Position numbers and translations under genes: made by a program. The notes beneath the pieces were generated by a model. That model worked only from the letters and a program-made list of their open reading frames with translations. It did not search any database and was not told where the DNA came from. From Anisodus tanguticus (taxonomy: Eukaryota; Streptophyta; Magnoliopsida; Solanales; Solanaceae), in the NCBI GenBank assembly GCA_034509755.1, contig CM067551.1, positions 10,722,501-10,786,500 of the forward strand: DNA of 64,000 nucleotides, written 5' to 3'. Shown in pieces: positions 1-10,682 of this stretch; within the stretch, counting starts at the first letter, position 1; every line of letters starts with the position of its first letter.

Positions 1-262
1 CCATTCATTTCCCAACTCAAAACAATTTCTATCCAAACTAATCTCACCCAACCCATTTCGCCCAGGCCCAACAGCCCTCACCCTTTATTTCCCTTACCCC
101 TCCAAACCGAAGCCCAACCGGACCAACCCAATTTCACCAAGCCCACTCGACCAAACACCCGAAACCACTTTACCAAGCCCAATCGGCCACCCCCTCTACC
201 AAGCCCAACCCGCAACATCCCAAACCCCCCTTCTCTTATTTTTGACCGACACATACCCTTAC

Positions 263-271
263 CCTATAAAA
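263..271 (+). promoter_or_regulatory. candidate TATA box of the Tat LTR
   Basis: CTATAAAAA lies in the pyrimidine- and C-rich early part of the LTR and is followed about 30 bases later by TCTCTCATC-type sequence typical of plant transcription starts. A second TATAAAA occurs near 563. Position within an LTR supports the call, but nothing else does. Confidence 0.35.
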
Positions 272-894
272 AAACCAAACAAACCCTAAAACCATTTCTC
301 TCATCTTTCTCTCTCGTCGGCCGACAGCCCCCACACCCCTGCCCCTACGTCGCCGCACCCTACGCCTGACACAACCAGTCGCCGACACCGCCGCCTGCCA
401 CCACCAACCCCTCTGTCGTTCCTGACACCGCCGAACCCTACCCCATCACTTCACACCTACCATATCCCCTCAAATCCGTCCCAAAATCGTCACTTTATTT
501 TGAAATTTCAAACTCGATTGAAAAAGGGTATGGGGTTGAACGTTACAAGTCTGAATCCCCCTATAAAACCCCATTTGTTCACTGTTAAAGGGGGGAGACC
601 GAAAAAAAGAAAAGAAAAATATTTGTTGTGTTCTTGATTTTTAGCATTCGCTTTCATTGTTATTCAAGAAATAAGCTCGAAAACGAGTCCAAAATCAAAA
701 GGAAAAGGGGTGAGTTTCGTTCTTGAACCTTGGTTCTAAATACTTCTATTTGGCCTCGTAAGCCGAATCTGAAAATCTGCTTATTTTTGTTGTTGTTCTT
801 CACTGTTTTCGGGTTTTCCGATTCGGGTCACTGTACCGGGTTGGGTTACTGTTCCGACGAATAATTTCTCCGAATTTTGTGTTTATATTCTGTT

Positions 895-1135
895 GTTGGT
901 TATCTGAAAGTTTGAGAAGAAATCTGATTCGGGTTGAACCTCTGATTCGGGTTGGCTATTTTTCCAGATTCTTGCATTTTACATCTTATATGTTGGTTAT
1001 CTGAAAGTTTGAGGAGAAATCTGATTCGGGTTGAACCTCTGATTCGGGTCGGGTCGACTCGGTTTGGGTATTTTTCCAGATTCTTGCATTTTATATCTCA
1101 TTTGTTGGTTATCTGAAAAATCTAAAAATTGATTC
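895..1135 (+). repeat. tandem repeat in Tat LTR, about 97-112 bp unit
   Basis: The unit begins GTTGGTTATCTGAAAG and ends with TTTTTCCAGATTCTTGCATT. Two near-complete copies start near 894 and 991, and a third, diverged start lies near 1103. Confidence 0.75.
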
Positions 1136-1440
1136 CGATTCAGGTCACTGCTTCGGGTTGCATTTCTCGAATCGGGTCGCCCATTCAGGTCGCTGTTCAG
1201 AACTTGTTCTGTTTTTCATAAACATTTCCTAATTCTGTTTCGGTTCCAAAATTTCAGAATTCGGGTCGGGTATTTTAATTGCTTACCGTTCGTTACTTTG
1301 GCACTGTTGTTATTTTGTTGGATTGAACTAATACTGCACTCTCTTCATTATTTTATTGATTTGAACTAACACTGCGTTCTCTTCGGAAAACGTTTTCTCG
1401 GTTTCAGTTTACTATTTTTGGTTTATTTTACTGATTTAAT

Positions 1441-2020
1441 TACCGCATTTAGGCCAATGAAATAGAATTCGAGGCCGCGTCTTTTTTTGAAAAGCGTTTC
1501 TATTTTAGTTTATTGCTATGTATTTAATTTCACTGTTTTAACTAATACTGCATTTAGGCCGATGAAATTGAATTCGAGGCCACGTCCCTTTGAAAACCGT
1601 TTCTCTGTTTCAGTTTACTGTTTTTGGCATTTAAACATCCGTGCAACGGATATCTTACTGTTTCACTGATTTTGAACTAATACTGCATTTAGGCCAATGA
1701 AATTGAATTCGAGGCCGTGTCCCTTCGGATATTGTCCCTCGATTTCGGCTTGCTGCTTTGGCAATTTACTGATTTGAATAAAATACTACATTTAGGCCAA
1801 TGAAATTGAATTCGAGGCCGTGTCCCTTCGGATATTGTCCCTCGGTTTCGGCTTTCTGCTTTGGCAATTTACTGATTTGAACAAATACTACACTTATGCC
1901 AATGAAATTGAATGTGAGGCGATGTCCCTTCGGGATTTGTCTCTCGGTTTTGGCCTGCTATTTTGGTACAAATTTTGCTGATTTGAACATGATACTATAC
2001 TTTGGCCGATGAAAAATATC
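1441..2020 (+). repeat. tandem repeat in Tat LTR, about 100-136 bp unit
   Basis: The core TTTAGGCCAATGAAATTGAA followed by TTCGAGGCC recurs near 1450, 1551, 1687, 1791 and 1891, with a decayed sixth copy near 1990. Spacing is about 100 bp except one 136-bp interval. This is the minisatellite expansion common in long Tat/Ogre LTRs. Confidence 0.8.
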
Positions 2021-2098
2021 CGTCGATTTTGAGGCCTCCACAGTTGTAAAGACGGAAATATAACTTCTGGGCAAGGACGAGACTTAAATCTTTTTATT

Positions 2099-2300
2099 TC
2101 ATCCGAGAGATCAACATGTTTAGTAGGCGAGGCAACTAAAATGACTAACGAGTTATATGTTCGCAGCCACGATGTGATTATAATGATCTTTTCTTTTTCA
2201 TCCGAGAGACCAACATGTTTAGTAGGCGAGGCAATTAAAATGACCACCGAGTCATATGTTTGCAGCCACGACGTGATTGTAATGGTCTTTTCAAAATTTA
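2099..2300 (+). repeat. tandem duplication in Tat LTR, 99-bp unit
   Basis: Two copies of a unit containing CAACATGTTTAGTAGGCGAG and GCAGCCACGA(T/C)GTGATT start near 2100 and 2199. Confidence 0.8.
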
Positions 2301-3242
2301 AGTCTGAGCCCTCCGTGATCAAAACATTCACTGTTTTGGATACAGATCCGAAGTTATTTGTATTTAATTGTTTCTAACCGTTTGTTCTTGACAGCTTGCA
2401 AGGAACAAAGTCAATGAAGCCAGATACTCCTCGGAGTTTATTTATTTTGTTATTTTTACTTTCTTTAATTCAGCTTTATCTCGCTCTGTATTGTAATATT
2501 ATTTATTGTACTTATGTAATTATTGAAATGCTTAGAATAGGTAGACTTAGAATTAATTAATAGGGTAGTCTAAAACTGGAAAACCGTCGCTAGCTTATTT
2601 ACTTGTAGGCTCGGTTAATTCAAACTTAGAACCCCTCCGCTAGTTATTTATTTTTAGGCTCGTCATGCATATTCAAGATTTTCAAAACAACTTTGGTCAT
2701 ATTTTATTCGCTTTATTAATCTGACAAATAAGTTTATCTTTTTTTCAATTTGCAACTCAATGATTTCCAAAAAATTACTTCTTTGGCATTATAAATAATT
2801 TATTTTTACTATCTATTGTTACAAATGCATATTTTTTTCAAACTTTACATGTATCTTTCTTTTATGTCATCCAATTGCATACTTGTAAAAAATGCATCAT
2901 TTACTAAATATTTGCAAACATCTTTTTAATCTAGTTTATATTTTAAAACATGCTTTTTTTCTTAATACAATAATTAACCTAAGTTTGAACGGATAACCGC
3001 AAGTTAGCGGATCTTAAAGGATGCCTAACCCCTTCCCTTTAGGATAATAAAGAACCCTTACCTAGAATCTCATTAGTTTCGCAGACCATAAAATTGGAGT
3101 TTTATTGCAGCATTTATAGTCAACATTTAGGTTCCCTAATTCACCTTAGAATAATTAGGTGGCGACTCCTTAATCCGACCCAGGAATCACCGAATACGTT
3201 GTGCTCCGCTTTGACCCCTGCGGGTCAAAAACGGGCGCGACA

Positions 3243-3480
3243 ATGAGTTTAAGGGCATGACAGACATTTTTTAAGATTAGTGGTGGATGTGGTGGTGATA
3301 ACGATGAATGACCAAAACCGTGAATAGGAATGCCTTGTCCACTACCAACATTAATATTCCGATTAAATTCCTCAAATTGGAATAAGATGAGAGAGTATGT
3401 TGTGATGCCGTCATGTGAGATGTGGCGCATGTGTCCATATACCAATTTTCGTCTGGAGCGTTGAGTGACATTGTGTTCAT
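3243..3480 (-). pseudogene. copia A protease fragment
   Basis: The translation contains WYMDTCATSHMT, the pepsin-like retrotransposon protease active-site region. Copia proteases have D-(T/S)-G at this place; here it reads DTC, so the catalytic Gly is replaced by Cys. The reading frame shifts downstream, and the segment ends at the Tat LTR insertion. Gene function is lost. Confidence 0.75.
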
Positions 3481-3517
3481 AACTGCTTCAATGTCAGTCG
3501 GTGTATGAGTTGAGGGC

Positions 3518-3542
3518 GGGGGGGGGGGGGGGGGGGGGGGGG
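3518..3542 (+). repeat. poly-G run (25 bases)
   Basis: An unbroken run of 25 G inside the gag C-terminal region of copia A. On the coding strand it reads as a proline run. A homopolymer this long is prone to sequencing error, so its length is uncertain. Confidence 0.9.
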
Positions 3543-3740
3543 CTTGTGCTATGTAGGCTTGTTGTGGACGTGTGCCGAGTATGCCAGGTTGGGCCTGTTG
3601 GGTCGGTGGTGGAGTCCATGAGGATGTCAGATATGGGAAAGGAGGAGAGGCCTATAACGGTAGGGCTCATGCGGCCCATAGTGGGTAGGAAGCCCACGAC
3701 GGAGGCTGCTGCCATTGCTGAGGTCGCTGCTGACTGTTTC

Positions 3741-4560
3741 CTACCCCTTTCCGCCACCGTTATTGTTGGAATTTCGTCCGCCGCGGCCCTTGCTGGACTG
3801 CCTTCCTCGGCGGTTGTTGCCGGTCAATCTGGATTGTTGCGGGTCCTCGGGTCGGTGGTGCTGGCTGACGGATGGCCCGACGGTGGTGGTGAGGGAGGTG
3901 TTTGCAATGTTGGCTTGAGTGGTGCTACGCTTGATTTTTCGAGTTTCCTCAAGAATTAGCTTCAAACTGGCCTCATAAAACGGTGGTAACGGCGTGCATT
4001 GCTGAAGGATGGTGGCAACGCCGTTATAAGATTCGTTCAAGCCTGTAATAAGTTGCATAACTAGTCGCTGATTAGTGACGAGTGCGCCAATGTTGGAGAG
4101 TTGGTCAGCAAGCATCTTAAGTTCTTAACAATATGCAAACACGTTTTGAAAATCATTCTCATGAACATCCTTGAACTGATTTTTAAGGTATAACGCTCAT
4201 TGAGTTTTGTTGTCGTGGAAAATACTTTTCAAACGTTCCCACGTTTGATGGGCAGTGTCATCAGTTTCATTGGTGGTGTGTAACCGATCATTAGAGATCG
4301 TGTCGTATATCCACTAGAGGACGGCTGCGTCCAAACAAAACAGTGTGCACATCAGAAGTCGAAGCCGATATGAGGTCTGTGGACTTCAGTGTAGGAGGGA
4401 TGATGTGATCGATAACTTCATAAACACGACAATGGATCTTAAAAAGCTCCACCCATGAGGAGTATTGACCCTTTTCCATCTCAAGGGTGACATGTATGAA
4501 GTTTTTGATATTATTGACTGCAAGTGCAGGATGGAATTTGGTTTTGTCAGCAATGGAAGG
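3741..4560 (-). pseudogene. copia A gag (capsid) pseudogene
   Basis: Two minus-strand pieces match the copia gag fold seen intact in element C. The N-terminal piece (4291-4560) contains QYSSWVELFKIHCRVYEVID. The C-terminal piece (3741-4115) contains LSNIGALVTNQRLVMQLITG, then LLP-type capsid end sequence and an Arg/Gly/Asn-rich tail. The segment joining them (4116-4290) is in another frame, so at least one frameshift separates the halves. Gag would assemble the virus-like particle that packages the element RNA. No intact start codon equivalent to that of element C is seen. Confidence 0.75.
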
Positions 4561-4671
4561 TGAAATTTAGGAGGAAGAATGAGGGAGAAAAAACTAGGGT
4601 TCCTTCATGGGGAAAAGGGGCGGCCGAGAGAAGAAGTATGCAGCTAGGGTAGGAGATTTAGGGTTAGACTA

Positions 4672-4680
4672 CTGATACCA
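4672..4680 (-). promoter_or_regulatory. primer-binding site of copia A (tRNA-Met type)
   Basis: The minus strand reads TGGTATCAG directly after the LTR, the standard plant copia site complementary to the 3' end of initiator tRNA-Met. Confidence 0.8.
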
Positions 4681-4866
4681 TAAATGAATATGTTCCTTGA
4701 TTTTATTGATAAATGATTTACAATATATATAGTATTACAAAAGTAATTATCTTGCTCTAAACTAGGTAACTAATCAATCTAATTACAAAAAGATTATAAT
4801 TCTACATAAAATAGGAGATATACAATTAATACAATTAATGGAAGAATATTCGGAAAATATTCTATT
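4681..4866 (-). repeat. 5' LTR of copia A
   Basis: Short (about 186 bp) AT-rich LTR aligned with the 164-178 bp LTRs of element C. Shared blocks include AACTAGGTAACTAATC and AAGATATACAAT (plus strand). The outer end near 4866 is set by homology only. Confidence 0.65.
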
Positions 4867-5205
4867 AGTATATAAATGTATAACATTGTATAAAAATATT
4901 TTTGGGATATAGTTTTGCAATGTAAATTTTAGACTATTTTTTTGTAATGTAAATTTTGGACTATCTTTTTGCAACGTAAGTGAATGAAATGTATATTTCT
5001 GAAATTTTCCATTTTAAATTTAAATAGTGTTCTAGCGCGTAGGAGTTATGTTGCATGCCTCATCGTACGTTAAAAAGTAGTTGTACTTCGAGGGTCGTCC
5101 AAGGTATAACTATAAACTATTGACCATATATAGGTGAGGGAATTATTATGTACAGGCAGTAAACGATCCAATTATTAGACTTTGAATATGGGTGCACAGT
5201 GGAGT
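4867..5205. other. AT-rich spacer, no gene seen
   Basis: No convincing coding potential. It contains three imperfect copies of a roughly 30-bp unit (TTGCAATGTAAATTTTAGAC and variants) at 4914-4980. Confidence 0.5.
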
Positions 5206-5502
5206 GGGTTTATTATTATTATTATTATTATTATTTTTTGATATCCAACTTCCCGGCTTACACCAGATTATTTATGGAGATAGTAGTCTCAGTCCTTCAG
5301 CATTACTATCAGTAAATCGCGGAATGTGCCTGAATGACTAGGGTTTGAGAACAGAGCAATTGATATCACCTACAAGATCCTACCCCAGAGAGCAAATTAT
5401 TTCCACCAGAATTCGAATCCACGTTGCAGGCCTCCAATTGAATTTTAAATTTCTTTCTTTTGCCATCCAGCTATGCCCGGAGGACAGGGTTTATTATTAT
5501 TT
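5206..5502 (-). mobile_element. tRNA-derived SINE with target duplication
   Basis: Minus-strand SINE. The head lies near 5485, with an A box (TAGCTGGATGG, plus-strand complement at 5463-5473) and a decayed B box (complement of AATTCGAATCC near 5410). The 3' tail runs into a T-run at 5234-5239 on the plus strand. GGGTTTATTATTATT flanks both sides (5206-5220 and about 5487-5501) as the target duplication. It is the same family as the SINE at 39707-39988, and its 3' domain resembles the SINE at 61326. Confidence 0.8.
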
Positions 5503-5842
5503 AGGAGGAAAAGGGTATCCTTGGGATGAGTAGTTGACGTTTACCTTTATTTACAATACCTTCGTAATTAAATAAAACAAAAACAAGAACTAATTTGAAT
5601 GATTGAACACTGAAAGCATTTCTTAGAATATATAAATTAGTTAGCGCGAATTCAACGAAGCAGAATGGATATAAACAGATAACTACCATGCTAGAAATAA
5701 ATTTTTTTCTCATCGATATTCAGTGAAAAATCAGTGCTATAAAACATGATTTTTCTATCTTATATAATCCCACCGAATCAGATCATTGAGAAACAAGTTT
5801 TCATTGAAACGGTGGGAATTGATAAGTTTTTTCATGTGAAAA
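5503..5842. other. spacer, no gene seen
   Basis: AT-rich with no coding signal. The right part contains CCCACCG/CGGTGGG short inverted pieces that may belong to the CACTA-like fragment that follows. Confidence 0.4.
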
Positions 5843-5942
5843 CACTACAATTTAGATTTTTTCCACCGACCTTTAGTGAAAAATAACCACTAAACATTTT
5901 TCAGTGGGAAATCAGTGGGAAAGTTGAGATTTTTTAGTAGGG
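5843..5942. mobile_element. possible CACTA (EnSpm) terminal fragment or mini-element
   Basis: Begins CACTACAATTTAGATTTTTT and ends GAGATTTTTTAGTAGGG, an imperfect inverted terminus pair of the kind seen in CACTA elements. Subterminal CCACCGACC and TCAGTGGGAAATCAGTGGG motifs are also present. The last base of the CACTA signature is not intact and no 3-bp duplication is clear. Confidence 0.3.
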
Positions 5943-5949
5943 TATAATA

Positions 5950-6516
5950 CTCCCTCTCAATTTAGTGTAGCACTATTTGAATTTCGAGAAGCAAATAAGT
6001 TTTTCTTTGACTACTATTTTTTCATATGTTTTTTTTGAATATTTTGAATTATCAATTCATGTGATTTATGATACTTTTACATGGTTCAAATACATAAATC
6101 TACTTCAAAAAACTTAAGGATCCATATTACTCAATCAATTCACGATCAAAATTAAAGAGTTTGACTCATGAAATTAAAACGATCATAAAAATGGGTAAAA
6201 AGGTAGTAACAACATTGATAATGATAGTATAGTGTCTTAAGATTTAGTGGTCATTCGGAGGAGCTGCTTTGACTCCCAATTTACGTGATACCTTCCGGAT
6301 TTAAGAGCCAATCATTTTTTTTTATCGAAATATTTTTATATGCACTTTTAAATATTGTAAATTATTAATTATTGTGATTTATAATACTTTTTAGTTTCAA
6401 AATATATAAATCTTATTTTGAAAAACTTAAAGTTTCCATGTATGAATTCACAATCAAAATTTAGAAGTTTAAATCTCGAAATTCCAACTATGTCAAATAA
6501 ATTGAGACAGAGGGAG
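5950..6516. mobile_element. Stowaway-like MITE, composite of two direct copies
   Basis: Termini CTCCCTCTCAATTTA and the inverted match AAATTGAGACAGAGGGAG are flanked by TA on both sides, as in Tc1/mariner-derived Stowaway MITEs. The left half (to about 6200) and right half (from about 6310) are direct diverged copies of one sequence. For example GTGATTTATGATACTTTT pairs with GTGATTTATAATACTTTT. A non-homologous segment at about 6230-6300 separates them. So two MITE copies appear fused, each having kept only its outer terminus. Confidence 0.6.
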
Positions 6517-6675
6517 TATTAGTTAGCCAAACGTCAATTTAGCTGTTGCTTCTCATTACAGCTTATGAGCTTTAACGCGTATTGAAATCAGATCCATGAT
6601 TTTGCATCTATTTAAATTTTTGAATTTTTATATTGTTTTTTCATGCTATGGAGCCAAGAGTCTATTGAAAACAGT

Positions 6676-6752
6676 TAGGTCTGCGTATATCTTACTCTCT
6701 TCAGACTCTACTTGTGGGATTACACTGGGTATGATGTTGTGTTGTTGTTTTT
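6676..6752 (+). mobile_element. 3' terminal fragment of an RTE LINE or derived SINE
   Basis: GGTCTGCGTATATCTTACTC, ACTTGTGGGATTACACTGGG and a TTG-rich tail match the 3' ends of the LINEs at 53480-54898 and 57042-60390. Only the last roughly 75 bases are present. Confidence 0.65.
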
Positions 6753-8533
6753 TATGTTATGAGGAGAGTCTTTAGTAGAAGATAAAGATACAGAAAACAA
6801 ATATAGAGAAGGCTTAATATGATTGAATGACATATCCACATCCACTGATAGTTAACAATACCTCAAAAAACATTTTCACATTCTTATGATGATTCATAAG
6901 TATTAGTAATCACAGATCACAATATTTTTGTAAATGCTGAAAGTATCATCTCTTTTTTATGAGAAAAAGATGAACAAATGTCAAAACTATAAGTTCTTTA
7001 ATTTGATAATAAAAGTCTCACACAGGAGATGAACACACAATTTAAGAAGTTTATAGGAAGCAATTTAGCATCCACTATCGCCGAGCTCACTAACATGGGC
7101 TTGTAACCCATTAAATTGGTTGAACATTGGGGCTAATCCTGATGATCTTGTGTGGTAAGATACTGGCTGGCCCTATCCAAGCACGGAGTTGGGCTATACG
7201 GTCCATTAAATGCCAGATGGATAGGGATAGCTCATTACACACATACACTTCAATGTATAATTTAGTGCAAAGTAACTATTATCTATACTGTACATATTTT
7301 ATAAATGGTATTTGGATGTAATTTTCCCATTTTATTATCTATTGACATTGCAAACCAAATTAATATGACAATTCAACCATATTTATTACAGTGACGATTT
7401 ATTAGGGATCTATCATCTAGTGACTATTACTTGTAACAGTGAAAATCCTCGACCATAAATTTATGACATGCTAGTTGTAAGCTGTAGGTCCTATTTTTGA
7501 TCTTATAATTGTGCACTTGTACACAACAAATTGTAAAGCGTTAAAAAAGTTGGACTAAAATAATTATGATCGCTGTATCTGCTGCAAGTACTTGAAAGAA
7601 ACATTTGTCAATTGGATTTGGGCTTTTTATTCATTGTCGATTTTTAGCCCGTTTGATCGAAACCATATGTTAGATTTATTTTGGGGAAAATTATAACCAA
7701 ATACCATTCGATCATCTAGTAAAATATGTACAGTGTGCATAGGTAGTGTATATTTATACAAAATATACATATACGATACATACCTATACAGAACATATAC
7801 AACCGAAGTGTATAGGTAGTGTATACCTCGGCCATGTCGGTAAACTAGTTGGCCGAGGGGTACATTTACATAAGTCTTCATTTATTTTTTCATAATGAAC
7901 TTGGTATTGTTAATATCAAGAGATATCTTCATTTTTTCTATTTAGTATGTTTACATAGTGAACATATGAAGAGGGAAAATTAACTGCATAATATCAATGA
8001 TTGATTTACGGATTATTAGATTTGAACTCATTATACTGCAGTTTAAATCGTAGTATCTGATCACGGGCCAAATATATATTTCATTCGTAATTGCTGGACT
8101 AATCTTTTTGTAACTGTGGATTGCCTCTCTGAAAGTCTCATATGGAAATATAATCATCTTCCTCTTTGCATAAAAAAGAAAAACAACTTTGCCCTAAGAG
8201 TATATTAAAATTTGATGACAAAAGAAAACAGAATTTTTGGAGTAAGTTATACCACATCAACAATTTATGTTCAAATGGCCAAGTACTTGTCTATATTTTG
8301 ATGTTCAATAGTTAACTACATTTCATATTGTTGGATTATATCAAAAGAAAAAGGAGAATATTGAGATTTGCATTATTGTTTCTTAGTCATGTAATCCCCT
8401 CCTCCTCCCCCGGGCCCCGTTTCTTTCACATAAAAGGTGATTAAGTGAACCTAAACACCTTTTTAAAATTTTAAGCACACCCTATTTACATTTTCCCCAC
8501 ACTCAAGGCTTTCATTTCGAAGATCCTAAATAC
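6753..8533. other. non-coding region with one inverted repeat pair
   Basis: No gene is supported; small open frames lack composition or motif support. An inverted repeat pair lies at about 7285-7335 and 7678-7733, sharing CTGTACATATTTTA and GGTATTTGG with AATTTTCCC. These could be the ends of a decayed foldback element. A short C/G-rich patch sits at 8398-8418. Confidence 0.5.
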
Positions 8534-9088
8534 TATTATAAAATATGATACTAACAGGATGAACACATACATCGAATTGTTGTTCTCTTACGGCTTTTAT
8601 GCAGATTCTTTTAGACAATTATTTCGACCCTTCCCAATAGATTGACGGGTACAATAGGTCACAAAAATATTGTCTTCAGGATACAATGAAGCCCTAACAA
8701 CGATGTTGAATTCAAAGTTTGTACTTCCTTGATCCAACCAAGAATACACAATATGAAGTTTCTGATGATGCTTAGGGAAGAAAAGAAAACAGAAGTTTTG
8801 ATTCTTTTTCAACAGAAGTTCTGATTCTTTTTTCATAAGAAGTTTTGGTTCTTTTTTCATATCTATCTTTGAATAGAAAACATCTTTACTACTTATAGAG
8901 ATTTCACATCCATTGGTGATGCCTTTTCATCACCAACAGACACCTCCAAGAGGCATCAACGGTGGTTATTGGGAAATGTTGCGTGTGTTCAAATTCAGAA
9001 TAAATATGAATTATGTTAACAGACTCCTCCTAAATTTGTAGGGGCATCATATCAATGATGACTTTTGATTTGCTGAAAATATCCAACA
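8534..9088 (-). repeat. 3' LTR of element B
   Basis: 555 bp. It starts TGTTGGATATTTTCAG on the minus strand and aligns along its length with the 5' LTR (13708-14359). It is about 97 bp shorter because it holds fewer copies of the GAAGTTTTGATTCTTTTT unit. Confidence 0.9.
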
Positions 9089-9106
9089 TTCACCCCCTAT
9101 TTTTTA
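9089..9106 (-). promoter_or_regulatory. polypurine tract of element B
   Basis: The minus strand reads AAAAAATAGGGGGTGAA directly before the 3' LTR start, the expected plus-strand primer site. Confidence 0.7.
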
Positions 9107-9731
9107 AAAATAAAAAAATATAAAATAATGTAAAATCTTTCAAAATAGGAATGGCTGCATCACTCATGTGACTGCCTACGTACCCGAGTGGGATCAAGCC
9201 AACGTAGTTCAAACAAAGTTGAGAAAAAGCATCATCGTAGAAATCAACACATAAATGATAGGTATCTTTTGGATTTGAACCTTCACTTAGTGTAAGAAAT
9301 TCAAAGCCTTATCGAGGTTCTATGGTGAACTAGTCTTGAACCAAGTACCCCTTGTGATAAAACCGGAATCTCCACACATATTGACTTTAGAGAATTGTGT
9401 GTTCTGTAGCTTAGCACGTTAATGGCTATGTGCTTATATCCTGGATTCATGAGTATTCTTTAGAGAACCGTCTTATTCTCATAGGAAACAACCTGATTTC
9501 CGTATTCATATAGGTAAGTCTCTAAGGTGTTTCTGCGATACACCTGTAAACAAACATAGACTTATTAAGGATTTTCATCCATCCTCAATCATGCATAATC
9601 ACTACACTAATACAGCAATGAGAAGTTTTGACTTAGTGTACCATAATCACTCTCGTAACTTGTTGGTACCATTGAACCTTGTTTATCTTTTTCAAAACAT
9701 AGGTTGAGTTTCTGTTAACCGGTGATCAACC
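9107..9731 (-). other. 3' untranslated region of element B
   Basis: About 620 bp between the end of the RNase H frame and the polypurine tract. No coding domain is seen. It contains ACTGCCTACGTACCCGAGTG (plus strand), a conserved-looking non-coding block. Confidence 0.6.
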
Positions 9732-10682
9732 TTATTTCACAGACCTTAGTCCCATTTCCTTACACTTTATTGAAACCACTGCCTTTGGTAGACTCTTAGT
9801 AAATGGGTCTGCCAAGTTCTTCTTTGTTTCAATATAGTAAACTGCAACTACTCCTCTCTTAAGTAATTGTCTTATTATTTGATGTCTAAGACTTGCATGT
9901 CTTGACTTTCCATTATAAGTCTTGTTTGAGACATTATAGATCGTAGCCTGATTATCACAGTTAATCAAGACTGCTGGAGTTGGCTTCTTCCATAATGAGA
10001 TCTCTTTAAGTAAGTTTCTAAGCCATTCTGCCTCCTTACATGCATCTGTCAGTGTAATTAATTCTGACAACATTGTTGAATCAGATATACAAGTCTGCTT
10101 CTTGGAACCCCAAGACACAGCAACACCACCTAATGTAAATATCCATCCAGTAGTAGACTTGGACTTGGATTCTACGTTATTCCAGTTTGCATCGCTGTAT
10201 CCTTCCAATACAGTGGGATAACCCTGGAAATGTAAACCATAATCTATGGTTCGTTTCAAGTAAGTCAACACACTTGAAATTGCTTTCCAATGTTCAACTC
10301 CTGGGTTACTTGAGAAACGACAAAGTACTCCCACTGCTTGGGCTATATTTGGTCTCGTGCAATGCATAGCATACACAAGACGTCCGATAATACTAGAATA
10401 CTCAAATTGTCCATGAGTCCTTCCAATAATCTTCATTAATTTAATACTAGGATCTAAAGGAGTGGGGGTTGGTTTGTCATTGAAATGACTATACTTTTTG
10501 AGAAATTTCCCAATATATTGAGATTGGGTTAAAGCCAACTCATCTCCATTTCTTAGGATTTTAATTCCTAAGATCACATCAGCCTCTCCTAGATCTTTCA
10601 TATCAAAATTAGAACTGAGAAAAATTCTTAGTTTCTTCCACACAAGATATGTCAGACCAAAAAATAAGCATATCATCAACAT
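9732..10682 (-). pseudogene. element B reverse transcriptase end and RNase H
   Basis: 316-residue frame. It begins in the wrong frame for its first 25 or so residues and then continues the reverse transcriptase connection domain (SSNFDMKDLGEADVILGI). RNase H follows, with GYSDANW, CISDSTMLSELITL and INCDNQATIYN supplying the acidic positions of copia RNase H. The fold ends with HQIIRQLLKRG and LADPFTKSLP. RNase H degrades the RNA strand during cDNA synthesis. The frame is joined to the upstream RT frame only through a one-base gain in the A5 run at about 10620-10625. TMLSEL in place of the usual TMEAEF-type sequence suggests drift. Confidence 0.85.

Larger units (their letters stand above)
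1..3242 (+). mobile_element. Tat/Ogre-type Ty3-gypsy LTR, 5' end outside the window
   Basis: Long non-coding sequence with a promoter-like region near its start and the characteristic 3' end of plant Tat/Ogre LTRs at 2960-3242. Visible hallmarks there are GGATGCCTAACCCCTTCCC, AATAAAGAACCCTTACC, GGTGGCGACTCC and a terminal GGGCGCGACA. The sequence stops abruptly at 3242, where copia remnant A begins, so this LTR (solo, or the 3' LTR of a larger element) inserted into A. The LTR start (TG) is not seen, so the left boundary and the 5-bp target duplication cannot be checked. Three blocks of about 100-bp tandem repeats make up much of its length. No coding domain is visible. Confidence 0.8.
3243..4866 (-). 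mobile_element. copia element A, 5' remnant (same family as element C)
   Basis: Reading on the minus strand: a short LTR (4681-4866), a TGGTATCAG primer site (4672-4680), a gag region and the start of the protease region. It is then cut off at 3242/3243 by the Tat LTR, within the segment that in element C reads NVLHAPKIIKNLIS. LTR, primer site, gag and protease all align with element C (15045-19866). The integrase, reverse transcriptase and 3' LTR would lie beyond position 1, on the far side of the Tat insertion. Confidence 0.8.

Noticed and set aside
3501..3959. Plus-strand frames over 3501-3959 and 18503-19059
   Set aside because: They mirror the Gly/Arg- and Pro-rich gag tails of copia A and C on the other strand. 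They carry no motifs of their own.
7627..7881. 84-residue minus-strand frame rich in Tyr/Val/Leu
   Set aside because: It overlaps an inverted-repeat region of TA- and ATAC-rich DNA and has no recognisable domain.
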